Below the pieces are notes generated by a model. That model was not told the DNA's origin, ran no database searches, and was given only the letters and a program-made list of their open reading frames with translations. The position numbers and the translations under genes are program-made. Of a stretch of DNA of 64,000 nt, positions 17,267 to 26,780 are shown piece by piece. Origin of the DNA: Gallionellaceae bacterium (GTDB lineage Bacteria > Pseudomonadota > Gammaproteobacteria > Burkholderiales > Thiobacillaceae); the NCBI GenBank assembly GCA_028714735.1, contig JAQTLU010000001.1, positions 186,001-250,000 of the forward strand, written 5' to 3'. How positions within the stretch are numbered: position 1 is the first letter of the stretch; every line of letters begins with the position of its first letter.

Positions 17267-17755
17267 TCAGTGCAGCTTCGGCGCACCCTGTTCGGCCGGG
17301 AAGCCGTTCTTGATTTCCTCCGGGGTGGCGTCGCGGATCGACAATATCTCCGCCACGCACTTGGCCACCCGCCCGGCCATCGGATTGTTGCCGTCCAGGG
17401 TGATCTTGCCGTCCTCGATCGCGATGACCCGAAAGGTCAGGACATCGCCGTTGTCGTTCTGCAGTTCGGCCTCGGCGCCGACGTAACGGATCTGCGGCGG
17501 CACGTTGTCGATCTCTTCCTCGATCACCAGATCGGGGTCGCGCTCGCCGAAGGCGCCCGCGGCCAGGAAGGACTCGACCTGATCGCCGACCTTGTGGCCG
17601 TCCAGGCTCTGCTCGATCTCGTCGAACAGGCCGCTGCCGGCGCCATGCACATAACCGGTCGGCAGGTCCTGCTGGCCCATCACCCGGCCGGTTTCATCGA
17701 GCACGCTGTAGCGTATGTACACCACCCTGTGCTTGCTAACCACATCGTCGCTCAT
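17267..17755 (-). CDS. SlyD-like FKBP-type peptidyl-prolyl isomerase
   Basis: A 162-residue cytoplasmic protein of the SlyD group. The FKBP strands hold HGAGSGLFDEIEQSLDGHKVGD. The insert-in-flap chaperone domain follows (AAGAFGERDPDLVIEEE). GNNPMAGRVAKCVAEI corresponds to the family GNHPLAG motif, with Asn for His. The His-rich metal-binding tail of E. coli SlyD is absent. It assists protein folding. It stands alone on the minus strand. Confidence 0.85.
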   Translation of the reverse strand: MSDDVVSKHRVVYIRYSVLDETGRVMGQQDLPTGYVHGAGSGLFDEIEQSLDGHKVGDQVESFLAAGAFGERDPDLVIEEEIDNVPPQIRYVGAEAELQNDNGDVLTFRVIAIEDGKITLDGNNPMAGRVAKCVAEILSIRDATPEEIKNGFPAEQGAPKLH

Positions 17756-17802
17756 GGCGATCCCCGCTGAAAAGCTGAAATAAGGTCTGGCATTTTACCA
17801 GA

Positions 17803-19476
17803 TCAGCCATGGCCGCCGCGCCGCATCACCCCGCCGCCCTCCATATGGCCGCCGCCGCCGCTGAGCGACAGGGTCAGCGCGGCCGGCACCTGCAGGCCCA
17901 GGGTCCGGTAGAGCTGGGTCAGCTTGGCGCGGTACAGCTTGTCGAAGGCCTCGACGCTGTCGCTCGGGTTGTAATCGCCGAACCACCAGAACCAGTCGGA
18001 GCTTTCGCAGGAACGCAGTTGCAGTTCCGCTTCCCGGCGGCGTTCCTCGGGCAACCCGGCGATGCGCTCGTCGTAGGCGGTCTTGGCGGCGCAGAGCAGG
18101 TCCCAGGCGCGGTTCTTGGCGGGATCGCCCATCCAGGTGGTGAAGTCGCCGTAGACCCAGCTGCCCGCCGTCAAGGTGGGCAGCTCCGCCACGTTGGCGG
18201 GGAACAGGTCGAGGTATTCGGTGAAGGTGGTCACCCGGATGGTGGGATGTTCAGCCAGGGCCTGGTAGAGCTCGGACAGGAAATACCAGCCGTTGTAGGG
18301 GTAGTATTCCCAGGCATTTTCGCCGTCCAGCACCACCGTGACCACCGGATCTGCAAGCGGCATGTGCCGGTAGCGGTCCTCCAGGGTGCGCAGGAAATGC
18401 CGCACCGCATCCTGGGCGAACCAGCCCTTGTATTCGAAGCCGATCAGATCGGACAGGTGGTCGTCCCGGAAGAACATGGCCGTGCTCTGGCCCGGCAGCC
18501 GGCAAGGCCGGCTTAGCCAGGCGCTGGGCCGACTGGGGTCGAGCCCGGCGTCATGCAGGCTGTGCCGCAATACCCCTTCGCCGCTGGCCACCCAGCGCAC
18601 CCCGGCCTTCGAGAACAATTCCAGCGTCGGCGTGGAGATGCTGCCCTCGGCCGGCCAGAGCCCCGCCGGCGGCTTGCCGAAGCGCTCGGCATGCGCCGCC
18701 AGGGCGGTATCCACATGCGCCTGCACCCGCGCCGGCCCGCCCGGGTAGGTCTTCGCCGCCGGCAGGTGGAGGCCGGGCCGGGCCTCGCGCGCCGACTGGA
18801 AATCGATCAGCAGGGGCGCGATGGGGTGGCTGTGCGGGGTGGCCGAAAGTTCAACCTGGCCGCGCTCCGCCAACGCCCCGTAACGGGGGATCAGGTCGGC
18901 GATCACCTCGCCGATCAGGCGATAAAGCGCTTGCCGCTCCTCCAGTTCAAAGCCGGAGCCCTTCTTCATCATCGCCACCAGCCAGGCATGCTCCCGGCGC
19001 ACGGTCTCGCCGGTCCAGGCCAGGTGATACCAGGTCACCAGATCGGCCAGGTACTGGTCCGAGAAATAGTCCACCTCCGCCTCGCCGTCCTCGGCCGCCG
19101 CCTGCCAAAGCCTGGCCAGTCGACTGTAGCCCGGAAACGGATCGACCATGGTGGCAAAGTTCAGCTTGAAGCAGGACTCGACCAGGGTGCGCCGGTGCGC
19201 GTGCGAATACTGGCCGAGATCGGGTTCGACCAGCGCAGCCAGCAGCGGGTCGCGGATCGCACCATTGCGGAACTGCTCGACGTAATCGTCCAGCTGCTCC
19301 AGCAGGATGGGCACGAAATTGACCACCGCACTCATGTCCGGCTGGGCCTCCAGGTGGCTGGCCATGTCGGCATAGTCCTTGATCGCATGCAGGTAGGTCC
19401 AGGGCAGAAAGTAGCGCCCGTCTTCGGTGCGGTAGTCGGGCTGGTGGAAATGCCAGCAAAGAACGAGATGGATCAC
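17803..19476 (-). CDS. Glycoside hydrolase family 57 protein
   Basis: A 557-residue protein starting HLVLCWHFHQPDYR, the first GH57 motif. GLWPAEGSIST carries the Glu expected as nucleophile. VVLDGENAWEYYPYNG carries the Asp expected as acid/base. The ending has the DWFWWFGDYNPSD stretch of the alpha-amylase/4-alpha-glucanotransferase-like subgroup. It acts on alpha-glucans, probably glycogen, in the cytoplasm, as no signal peptide is seen. No other glycogen genes are near. Exact activity cannot be assigned. Confidence 0.85.
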   Translation of the reverse strand: MIHLVLCWHFHQPDYRTEDGRYFLPWTYLHAIKDYADMASHLEAQPDMSAVVNFVPILLEQLDDYVEQFRNGAIRDPLLAALVEPDLGQYSHAHRRTLVESCFKLNFATMVDPFPGYSRLARLWQAAAEDGEAEVDYFSDQYLADLVTWYHLAWTGETVRREHAWLVAMMKKGSGFELEERQALYRLIGEVIADLIPRYGALAERGQVELSATPHSHPIAPLLIDFQSAREARPGLHLPAAKTYPGGPARVQAHVDTALAAHAERFGKPPAGLWPAEGSISTPTLELFSKAGVRWVASGEGVLRHSLHDAGLDPSRPSAWLSRPCRLPGQSTAMFFRDDHLSDLIGFEYKGWFAQDAVRHFLRTLEDRYRHMPLADPVVTVVLDGENAWEYYPYNGWYFLSELYQALAEHPTIRVTTFTEYLDLFPANVAELPTLTAGSWVYGDFTTWMGDPAKNRAWDLLCAAKTAYDERIAGLPEERRREAELQLRSCESSDWFWWFGDYNPSDSVEAFDKLYRAKLTQLYRTLGLQVPAALTLSLSGGGGHMEGGGVMRRGGHG

Positions 19477-19580
19477 TGGGTTGCCTCAGTCGCTAACGGT
19501 GGGGCATTTTAACGCCCATGCCTGCGGATGCCCTTGCACCCGGATGACAAAGCCGGTACTTATCGCCCTTTCAGTCGGAA

Positions 19581-20447
19581 ATGCGCGTCATCTTGGAAAC
19601 CCCCATCGCCCACAATTTCGTCCGCCCCTTCCTGTTCGAGGAACTCGATATCCGGGGCGCCTGCGTCCGCCTGCATGAAGTCTGGCAAGCACTCCAGGCC
19701 GACCGCGGCTACCCCGCGCCGGTCGCCCGCCTGCTCGGCGAGATGAGCGCGGTGACCGCCCTGATCGGCGCCAACCTGAAGCAGCCCGGCCGCATGTCTT
19801 TCCAGCTCAAGGGCCAGGGCCCGGTACAGTTGCTGGTGCTCGACTGCGACGAACGACTCCGGATGCGCGGCATGGCCCGCTCCGAGGGCAACGTCGAGGC
19901 GGCCGCCGTGCCCGACCTGCTCGGCCACGGCCAATTGGCCCTGACCCTCGATGTCGCCGGCCTGCCGCAGCCCTACCAGAGCCTGGTGCCGCTCGACGGC
20001 GACAGCATCGCCGCGATCTTCCAGCATTTCCTGGAACACTCCGAGCAGCAGCCGACCCGGCTGTTCCTGACTGCCGACGGGCAGACCGCCGCCGGATTGT
20101 TCCTGCAGAAGCTGCCCAATGCCGACCAGCGCGATGCCGATGGCTGGAACCGGGTCCAGGTCCTGGCCGAAACCGTGCGACCGGAAGAACTGGCCGGCCT
20201 GTCCGCCATGCAATTGCTCGCCCGTCTGTTCCCCGAAGAGGATGTCCGCCTGTACGACCCGCGTCCGGTGACCTACCACTGCCCGGAGGACTGGCCCAAG
20301 GTCGGCGCCATGCTGCGTTCGCTGGGCCGCGAGGAATGCGAGGCGGTGCTGCGCGAACATGGCGAGATCCGCATCCACGATGAGATCTGCGGCCGCGACT
20401 ATCGCTTTGACGCCGCCATGGTCGCGGCCCTGTTCGATCAGGCCTGA
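19581..20447 (+). CDS. hslO: Hsp33-family chaperonin with an altered redox switch
   Basis: A 288-residue protein matching Hsp33 along its length (FVRPFLFEELDIRGACVRL, LLGEMSAVTALIGANLK). In E. coli the C-terminal switch binds zinc with CxC and CxxC. Here the first site reads VTYHCPED (Cys234, then Glu236 for Cys) and the second reads IHDEICG (Asp267 for Cys, Cys270 kept). Spacing of the two remaining cysteines (36) equals that of E. coli. Whether it is still activated by oxidation is doubtful. Another Cys is in GREECEAV. It is followed one base later by mnmC. Confidence 0.9.
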   Translation: MRVILETPIAHNFVRPFLFEELDIRGACVRLHEVWQALQADRGYPAPVARLLGEMSAVTALIGANLKQPGRMSFQLKGQGPVQLLVLDCDERLRMRGMARSEGNVEAAAVPDLLGHGQLALTLDVAGLPQPYQSLVPLDGDSIAAIFQHFLEHSEQQPTRLFLTADGQTAAGLFLQKLPNADQRDADGWNRVQVLAETVRPEELAGLSAMQLLARLFPEEDVRLYDPRPVTYHCPEDWPKVGAMLRSLGREECEAVLREHGEIRIHDEICGRDYRFDAAMVAALFDQA

Positions 20448-20448
20448 G

Positions 20449-22353
20449 ATGTACGAACCGCTGATCCCGGCTCGCCTGGCCTACTCCGAGGCCGGCGTGC
20501 CCTGGTCCGAGCAATACGGCGATCTCTACCACTCCGCCGAGGGCGGACCCGGCCAGGCCCGCCACGTCTTCCTGCGCGGCAACCGCCTGCCGGAACGCTG
20601 GCAGGGCAAGGACCGCTTCGTCATCCTGGAAACCGGCTTCGGGACCGGGCTCAACTTCCTGGCCACCTGGTCCGCCTGGCGCGACGACCCCCAAGCCTGC
20701 CGGCGCCTGCATTACATCTCGGCCGAGAAACACCCCTTTCCGGTCGACGATCTCGCCGCCCTGCACGCCGCCTGGCCCGAATTTGCCGAACCGGCCGCGC
20801 AACTGCGGGCAAACTGGCCGACCCTGGTGCCCGGCTGCCACCGCCTGGAACTGGCCGGCGGACGGCTGATCCTGACCCTGTTGTTCGGCGATGCCGGCAA
20901 ACTGCTGGGCAAGCTCCGGGCCGGCGTCGATGCCTTCTACCTGGACGGCTTCACGCCGGCCCAAAACCCCGACCTATGGTCGCCGGCGCTGCTCGGCCGC
21001 CTGGGCGAAATGGCCAACCGGGGCGCCTCGCTGGCGACCTGGTCGGTCGCCGTTCCGGTCCGCAACCTGCTGCATGACGCCGGCTTCAGAGCCGATCCCT
21101 ACCCCGGCTTCGGCCGCAAGAAGGAGATGCTGGCCGGGCGCTTCGTCCTCGAACGGCCGAACGACACCCCGCCTGAGCGGCGCGCCATCGTGCTCGGCGC
21201 CGGCGTCGCCGGCAGCACCTGCTGCGAACGCCTGGCCAGCCGCGGCTGGCAGGTCACCCTGATCGACCGCCGGCCCGGACCCGGCATGGAGGCCTCCGGC
21301 AACCTCGCCGGCATCGTCATGCCGTTGATCGCGCGGGACGACAACATCGCCGCGCGGCTGTCCCGGGCAGCCTACCTGTACGGCCTCAGGGCCTGGCAGC
21401 GGCCGGAAGCGGGCGATGCCGGCGCCCGCCTGGCCGCCTGCGGCGTCATGCAATTTGCCCGCACCCCGGAACAGGAAGCACAGATGCGCCGGACCGCCGA
21501 GATACTCGGCTTCCCGGACCAGTTCCTGCGCTTCCTCAGCCAGGCCGAGGCGGCGGACTGGCTCGGCCATGCCGCACCGGCCGGCGGCTGGCTGTTTCCG
21601 CAAGGCGGCTGGGCCAACCCGCCCAGCCTGTGCCGGGCGGCCCTGGCACTGGCTGGGGAGCGCGTACAAGCGCTGTTCGAACGTTCGGTCGGCGCCATCG
21701 AGCGCGCCGGCGCCGACTGGCGGGTATTCGACGACGACGGTCACTGCCTGGCCGAGGCGCCGACCCTGATCCTGGCCAGCGGCGTCGATGCCATCCGGTT
21801 CGAGCAGGCGAGCCGGTTGCCGATCCAGCGCATGCGCGGCCAGGTCACCCTGGTGCCGGAAGGAGTGTTGCCAGGATTACGTTCGGCGCTGTGCCGGGAC
21901 GGCTATGCGGCGCCCGCGGTGGACGGCCTGCATGCGGTCGGGGCCTCCTACGATGCCGATGCCGACCCCCTGCCGAGGGCCGCATGCGACGCCGACAACC
22001 TGCGCCGATTGAGCGGGTTGCTGCCGGGCATCGGGATCGATCCGGAAAGCCGCCGGTTCGCCAGCCGGGTCGGCTTCCGGCCGGTGCCGCCGGATCGGCT
22101 GCCGATTGCCGGGCCCTTGCCGGACTGGGGCCAGCTGCCCGACTCGACCGCCGCCAGGCTGGGCGACATGGTCCGGCAACCGGGACTATACGGCCTGCTG
22201 GGTTATGCCTCGCGGGGGTTGGTATGGGCCAACCTGCTGGCCGAAACGCTGGCCAGCCAACTGGCAGGGGAACCGCTCCCCCTGGAGACCGACCTGCTGG
22301 ATGCGGTCGACCCGGGGCGGTTCGCGTTGCGGGCAATCCGCAAGCGGCCTTGA
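20449..22353 (+). CDS. mnmC: Bifunctional tRNA 5-methylaminomethyl-2-thiouridine synthesis protein MnmC
   Basis: A 634-residue fusion. The N-terminal methyltransferase part (about residues 1-235) has LETGFGTGLNFLATW and the FYLDGFTPAQNPDLW motif. The C-terminal FAD oxidase part (about 245-620) begins AIVLGAGVAGSTCCERLASR and includes SGNLAGIVMPLIARDD. Together they convert cmnm5s2U to mnm5s2U in tRNA wobble positions. Both halves look intact. ATG 20449 lies one base after the hslO stop. Confidence 0.94.
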   Translation: MYEPLIPARLAYSEAGVPWSEQYGDLYHSAEGGPGQARHVFLRGNRLPERWQGKDRFVILETGFGTGLNFLATWSAWRDDPQACRRLHYISAEKHPFPVDDLAALHAAWPEFAEPAAQLRANWPTLVPGCHRLELAGGRLILTLLFGDAGKLLGKLRAGVDAFYLDGFTPAQNPDLWSPALLGRLGEMANRGASLATWSVAVPVRNLLHDAGFRADPYPGFGRKKEMLAGRFVLERPNDTPPERRAIVLGAGVAGSTCCERLASRGWQVTLIDRRPGPGMEASGNLAGIVMPLIARDDNIAARLSRAAYLYGLRAWQRPEAGDAGARLAACGVMQFARTPEQEAQMRRTAEILGFPDQFLRFLSQAEAADWLGHAAPAGGWLFPQGGWANPPSLCRAALALAGERVQALFERSVGAIERAGADWRVFDDDGHCLAEAPTLILASGVDAIRFEQASRLPIQRMRGQVTLVPEGVLPGLRSALCRDGYAAPAVDGLHAVGASYDADADPLPRAACDADNLRRLSGLLPGIGIDPESRRFASRVGFRPVPPDRLPIAGPLPDWGQLPDSTAARLGDMVRQPGLYGLLGYASRGLVWANLLAETLASQLAGEPLPLETDLLDAVDPGRFALRAIRKRP

Positions 22354-22364
22354 TGGTTCGGGTT

Positions 22365-22392
22365 CGTCATTCCCGAGAGATCGGGAATGACG
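22365..22392. repeat. Perfect palindrome, REP-like (CGTCATTCCCGA)
   Basis: CGTCATTCCCGA-GAGA-TCGGGAATGACG, with perfect 12-base arms, lies between convergent mnmC and the exported-protein gene. It has the CGTCATTCCCG core of widespread REP-type repeats and is related to the element at 27801-27870. It could also end transcription from either side. Confidence 0.65.
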
Positions 22393-22401
22393 ATAAAGAA
22401 C

Positions 22402-23283
22402 TTACTTCTCGGCCGGTGCGCCGCCGGCCACCTGGCTCAAGGTCTCCTGGATGATGTAGGGCGCCTCGACGATGCGCATGAACTGGCCCATGCCTACGGC
22501 CGGCCAGCCCAGGGCGATGCGATAACGCGCAAACAGGTGATCCGCCTTGGGGCCGACCACGTAGATCTCATACGGCAGGGCCGCGATATTGTCCGCGCCG
22601 ACAGTCTTCACCCACCAGCCGTCGCCTTCCTTGGGGTCGTTCATGGCGACGCCGAACACGGCGATCTTCTTGTCGGGCATGATCACCTCGTAGACCTTGC
22701 TGGTCTTCGCCCGGCCTTGCGCTAGGTTGTCCTGGATCGCCTTGACGGCATCCTCGAAGCTCAGGTGCTCGATCAGCAGGTTCTTGTCCGACTCGAAGCC
22801 TTCCATGCCGAACATGTACTGGTATTCGTTCAGGTCGGTCCTGGCCACATCGCCGCCGAAGGTGCCATGCGCCCCCAGGGACTTCGCCAGTTTCGACTCC
22901 AGCGCCTTCACGGTATGCTCTGCCGCCTTGAAACCGCTGCGGAAGTAGGCCCGGTACCAGTAATCGGGATTCATGTAGGAAACGCTGCCGTCCGACTTGA
23001 CCCCGATGCGGATCGCCGCGCCGACGATACTGGCGCCGCCCAGCGACTTGATCCTGGCCAGCAGGGCGTTATCGGTCACCACCACGACCCCGTAGCCCGG
23101 CAACCCCTGGGGGGCATACCGGCCGATGACATTGAAGCCGGCCTTGGCCAACTTGCCCTCGACCTGGCTCATGACCGCCGGGACGTCGCCTGCGGCCACC
23201 TTGTCGCCGTGGACGTAAGGCGAAATCGCCCAGACCAGGGGGCTGAACACCATCAGGGCCAATATGGCCAACAGCTTATGCAT
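22402..23283 (-). CDS. Exported protein of unknown function (two DUF302-like halves?)
   Basis: A 293-residue protein with a Sec signal (cut near VWA-ISP). It was not recognised with confidence. Segments such as VMSQVEGKLAKAGFNVIGRY and DAVKAIQDNLAQG resemble the helix-strand pattern of DUF302 domains, possibly twice. The start at 23283 is preferred over an upstream ATG because GGTGGAG precedes it and the signal peptide then has a normal length. It lies after fadL copy 1 on the same strand but behind that gene's terminator. Confidence 0.6.
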   Translation of the reverse strand: MHKLLAILALMVFSPLVWAISPYVHGDKVAAGDVPAVMSQVEGKLAKAGFNVIGRYAPQGLPGYGVVVVTDNALLARIKSLGGASIVGAAIRIGVKSDGSVSYMNPDYWYRAYFRSGFKAAEHTVKALESKLAKSLGAHGTFGGDVARTDLNEYQYMFGMEGFESDKNLLIEHLSFEDAVKAIQDNLAQGRAKTSKVYEVIMPDKKIAVFGVAMNDPKEGDGWWVKTVGADNIAALPYEIYVVGPKADHLFARYRIALGWPAVGMGQFMRIVEAPYIIQETLSQVAGGAPAEK

Positions 23284-23303
23284 GCTTGTCTCCACCATCA
23301 ATA

Positions 23304-23331
23304 GAAAACGGGGCTGGGTATGCCAGCCCCG
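23304..23331 (-). terminator. Terminator of FadL-like gene 1
   Basis: On the minus strand, CGGGGCTGG with a 5-base loop and CCAGCCCCG, then TTTTC. It is almost identical to the terminator at 25225-25251. Confidence 0.8.
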
Positions 23332-23353
23332 CGATTCTACTACGAGAGGGCGG

Positions 23354-24745
23354 TCAGAACTTTTGCGAGTACATCAGCTGCCAGTTGGTCTGGCCGTGGC
23401 TGGTGGTATACGGTTGAGCTCCGTTGCTCGGGTCCCCATCCGCATCAGGATTGGTTGCCTTGACCTCAGGGGCGTACTGCAGCGAGAAATTCACCTCCGA
23501 CAGCGGGCTGAAGGCATAGCCGAAGCCAAGCGTGTAGTGATCCTTGACGATGGCCGGGAACAGATAATTCATGTACACGTCGGGAATCGGGTTGCTGCCG
23601 AGATTGGCCCCCGCGCGCAAGGTGAAGGCATCGGTCAGCTTGTAGGCCGCACCCAGGCTGAATACGGTCTGGTCCTTCCAGTTCTGAGGCAACTGGAAAG
23701 TGGCGCTTGAGGGGCCAACCAAAACGCCGTCGCCATCCGTCGAATAGGTCATGGTGAAATTCTTCATGACACTCTTCCAGCCGATGTGCTTGACGTCTGC
23801 AGCCAGCATCAGGCTGGGGGTGGCCTGCAAGGCAATGCCCAGACCGTAGGTCTCCGGCCACTGGAAATCATGAATGACGAGCTTGCCGGGCAAGGTGACC
23901 TGGCCTCCGTACGGGGTAAGCGGGATTCCCACGCCCTGCGCATCGGTCATGGTCATCGAGGCACCGTTCGCACTCGTCTTCATGTCGCTCAACGAGGTCT
24001 TGGAATGATAGGTGCCGCCCAGGGTCAGGGCCTGGCTGAGCTTCATGGTGAAGCCCAGTTTGCCGGCGTAACCGGTCGCCTTGGCCTTGCCGGTATAGTC
24101 GTTGCTGTCACTGAAATCGATGCGCCCCATCTCATAGGTGCCGAACAGCGCCGGGGTCAAGATCGGGTCATTGAAAGCGCCGGTGCCCGATGTCATCAGA
24201 TTGCCGAAGGAAGAGGTGGGCATGGCCATCCGGATATCCATCATCGCCCAGACGAAATCCAGTGATGCGCCGAGGGAAAAGTCCGGCGTAACGTTGTACG
24301 CAATGGGGAAAATAAGCCGGCCGACACCCAACTCCGAGCGCTCCGGCAGGCCATCCATGCCGCTGGCATATTCGGTACCCATGCCGCCCTGGGCAAACAT
24401 GCCGACCCCGTAGCTCAGGCTGCCCTGCTTTTTCGCCCAGCCGACGGCGGGCATGTAATAGGCATCGCCACCGGACTTGCCGCCGAACGGCATGCCCCCG
24501 GCATCCGTCTTGACGTCCGGCCCGAGGAAACCGATCGCCACATCCAGACGCGAGTGGTCGTTCGCCAGGCCGAGTGTGGCCGGGTTGTTCATCATCGCCG
24601 CCGTGCCGTTGTCATAGGCGAACGATGCGCCCCCCATACCGGACGCGATGGGGCCGTAGCCTTCCATGTTCATACCGTTGGTGGCATGGGCACCGGAGGC
24701 GAATCCGGCGGCGGCGAGTGCAACAGCTAGCTTCTTTATTTTCAT
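23354..24745 (-). CDS. FadL/OmpP1-family outer-membrane transport protein, copy 1
   Basis: A 463-residue beta-barrel of the FadL family, which admits hydrophobic compounds. The signal peptide is cut near AHA-TNG, and the mature N-terminus (NGMNMEGYGPIASGMGGASF) forms the luminal hatch. NNPATLGL is the FadL hallmark. The C-terminus (WQLMYSQKF) ends with the aromatic residue needed for barrel insertion. ATG 24745 has AGGAGGAG upstream; the frame is open further upstream without signal content. It is a tandem paralogue of the gene at 25275. The substrate is unknown: fatty acids, aromatics or hydrophobic sulfur. Confidence 0.9.
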   Translation of the reverse strand: MKIKKLAVALAAAGFASGAHATNGMNMEGYGPIASGMGGASFAYDNGTAAMMNNPATLGLANDHSRLDVAIGFLGPDVKTDAGGMPFGGKSGGDAYYMPAVGWAKKQGSLSYGVGMFAQGGMGTEYASGMDGLPERSELGVGRLIFPIAYNVTPDFSLGASLDFVWAMMDIRMAMPTSSFGNLMTSGTGAFNDPILTPALFGTYEMGRIDFSDSNDYTGKAKATGYAGKLGFTMKLSQALTLGGTYHSKTSLSDMKTSANGASMTMTDAQGVGIPLTPYGGQVTLPGKLVIHDFQWPETYGLGIALQATPSLMLAADVKHIGWKSVMKNFTMTYSTDGDGVLVGPSSATFQLPQNWKDQTVFSLGAAYKLTDAFTLRAGANLGSNPIPDVYMNYLFPAIVKDHYTLGFGYAFSPLSEVNFSLQYAPEVKATNPDADGDPSNGAQPYTTSHGQTNWQLMYSQKF

Positions 24746-25224
24746 TTCTATATCTCCTCCACATAGGTGGGACAAAACCAAATGCGCAGATGATGGCTCC
24801 ATCCATTCATCTTGTTGCGATATATATCATTTATTGGTTTTATTTGAAATATACGAACCATGCCTGTGCATTTTCAGCAGGTTTGGCGGGGATAGGGCGG
24901 CGGCGGAAAGCAGGCCGAAGGCTGCTCGCCTGGGGGGTGCACAGTCCCGCGACAACCGATGACTCGATCATCATCCTGGATTGGCATGTGCCAGTCCCAA
25001 CCGGGAACCGCTTTGGCGGGCGTTCAGTTGCTGGCGCGTTTGGCGTCCGGGAGATGCCGTGGAGCGCAAAGAACGGGATTGACGCGAGTCGCCGCCGCAG
25101 AAGGCGAGGCTGACGCAGTGATACTGGACCGGCTGGAGGACAGCGATTTTCCAAGGGCCAGGGCAAAATGAATCACATGGCCTCAGCGCTCAAGGACAAA
25201 GACCCAGGTATTGAACTTCAAATG
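24746..25224. other. 479 bp between the two FadL-like genes, no supported gene
   Basis: The 24746-24860 part is AT-rich and should hold the promoter of copy 1. The rest is GC-rich with only short open frames lacking family features. A frame ending at 25171 (VILDRLEDSDFPRARAK) looks protein-like but has no credible start. Nothing else was recognised. Confidence 0.5.
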
Positions 25225-25251
25225 AAAACGGGGCTGGATAGTCCAGCCCCG
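25225..25251 (-). terminator. Terminator of FadL-like gene 2
   Basis: On the minus strand, CGGGGCTGG with a 5-base loop and CCAGCCCCG, then TTTTCATTT. The stem and both flanks match those after copy 1, so the terminator was duplicated with the gene. Confidence 0.82.
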
Positions 25252-25274
25252 CGATTCGACGACTGTCTAGTCGA

Positions 25275-26657
25275 TCAGAACTTCTGGGAGTACATCAGCT
25301 GCCAGCTGGTCTGGCCATGATCGACAGCTACGGCCGGGATCATCATCGAAGGCATGCCCGGGTTGGTCGCCGTGACCTTCGGCGCATACTGCAGCGAGAA
25401 GTCCACCGAAGATGACGGGTTGAACGCATAGCCAAAGCCGACGGTGTAGTGATCCTCGACGATGGCCGGGAACAGATAGTTCAAGTAGCTGTCAGGGATA
25501 GGATTGGAGGACACATTCGCACCGACACGCAAGGTAAGCGCGGGGGTCGCCTTGTAGGCCACGCCGATCAGGAAGACATCCTGATCGTCCCAATTCTGGG
25601 GCATCGTGAAATCAGCCGAACCATAGCCATTGCTGAAGGTCATGGAAAAATTCTTCATGACGTCAGACCAGCCGATGCGCTTGTAGTCCATCGCCACCAG
25701 GATATCAGGAGTTGCCTGGATGGCCAGGCCGAGACCATAGGTTTCCGGCCACTCGAAGTTATGCACGGTGACCTTGCCCGGGGCCATTTCGCCATCCATA
25801 GGATTGGTCGAATACGAACCATCGCCGTTCATATCGCCATAGAAAGTCGCACCGTTTGCGCCCGTCTTCAGGTCGCCAAGGGCCGTCTTGCTGTGGTAGG
25901 TACCGCCCAAGGTCATGGTAGGACTCAGCTTGTACGTGAAGCCCAGTTTGCCGGCCCATCCAGTTGCCTTGGCCTTGCCGGTGTAATCGTTGCTGTCGGA
26001 AAAGTCGATTCGTCCAGAGCCAGCCAGACCAGTATCGGGAATCCCGGCATAGGCACCCTGCTTGTCGGTCACCAGACCGCCATTCTCAGCCGTGGCAAAG
26101 TAGAAGCCAGGCAAGGCCATCTTGAGGTCCATCATGGCCCAGACGAAGTCCAGCGAGCCACCGACCACAAGGTTCGGATTCACTTCATAGGCCAACGGGG
26201 CGATCAGGCGACCGACACCGACCTCACTGCGTTGCGCCATGCCATCCGCTGAATAATAAGTCTTGAAATTCGCGTCTTCCCATTCCGTGCCCATGCCACC
26301 CTGGGCAAACAGGGCCACACCGTAGGTCACCGCACCATCCTTTTTCGCCCAACCAAGAGCAGGCATGTAATAGGCATCGCCGCCCGACGAGGTTCCCGGC
26401 GCGGGGGCATCCACCTTCATACTCACATCCGGACCCAGCATACCAACAGCCAGGTCGAGACGGCTGCCCTGACCCATCAAGCCAAGAGTTGCGGGGTTGT
26501 TCATGACCGCGGCCGTGCCGTTGTCATAGGCGAACGAGGCGCCACCCATACCGGTGGCGATCGGGCCGTAACCTTCCAGGTTCATGCCGTTGGTGGCGTA
26601 CGCGCCCGAGGCGAATCCGGCGGCGGCAAGGGCGATAGCAAGCTTGTTAAATGTCAT
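25275..26657 (-). CDS. FadL/OmpP1-family outer-membrane transport protein, copy 2
   Basis: A 460-residue paralogue of the neighbouring FadL-like gene. The signal peptide, the hatch (NGMNLEGYGPIATGMGGASF), NNPATLGL and the ending WQLMYSQKF are shared. Differences concentrate in surface-loop regions (for example around EWEDANFKTYYSADG). The start has GGAGGAG upstream. Its upstream region differs from that of copy 1, so the two may be regulated separately. Its terminator is at 25225-25251. Confidence 0.91.
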   Translation of the reverse strand: MTFNKLAIALAAAGFASGAYATNGMNLEGYGPIATGMGGASFAYDNGTAAVMNNPATLGLMGQGSRLDLAVGMLGPDVSMKVDAPAPGTSSGGDAYYMPALGWAKKDGAVTYGVALFAQGGMGTEWEDANFKTYYSADGMAQRSEVGVGRLIAPLAYEVNPNLVVGGSLDFVWAMMDLKMALPGFYFATAENGGLVTDKQGAYAGIPDTGLAGSGRIDFSDSNDYTGKAKATGWAGKLGFTYKLSPTMTLGGTYHSKTALGDLKTGANGATFYGDMNGDGSYSTNPMDGEMAPGKVTVHNFEWPETYGLGLAIQATPDILVAMDYKRIGWSDVMKNFSMTFSNGYGSADFTMPQNWDDQDVFLIGVAYKATPALTLRVGANVSSNPIPDSYLNYLFPAIVEDHYTVGFGYAFNPSSSVDFSLQYAPKVTATNPGMPSMMIPAVAVDHGQTSWQLMYSQKF

Positions 26658-26780
26658 TACTAGGTCTCCTCCACGTAAAGTGGTTAATTAATCCCAACTG
26701 CCAGGCTGATGCTAGGCACCCATTTAGCGGGACTGCAATAAAAAACTGTCTATTTGAATAGATCGATTTAACGGGACAAC

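Noticed and set aside
24959-25171. 70-codon plus-strand frame between the FadL-like genes
   Set aside because: Only the last part looks protein-like; the start lacks a ribosome site and there is no family match.
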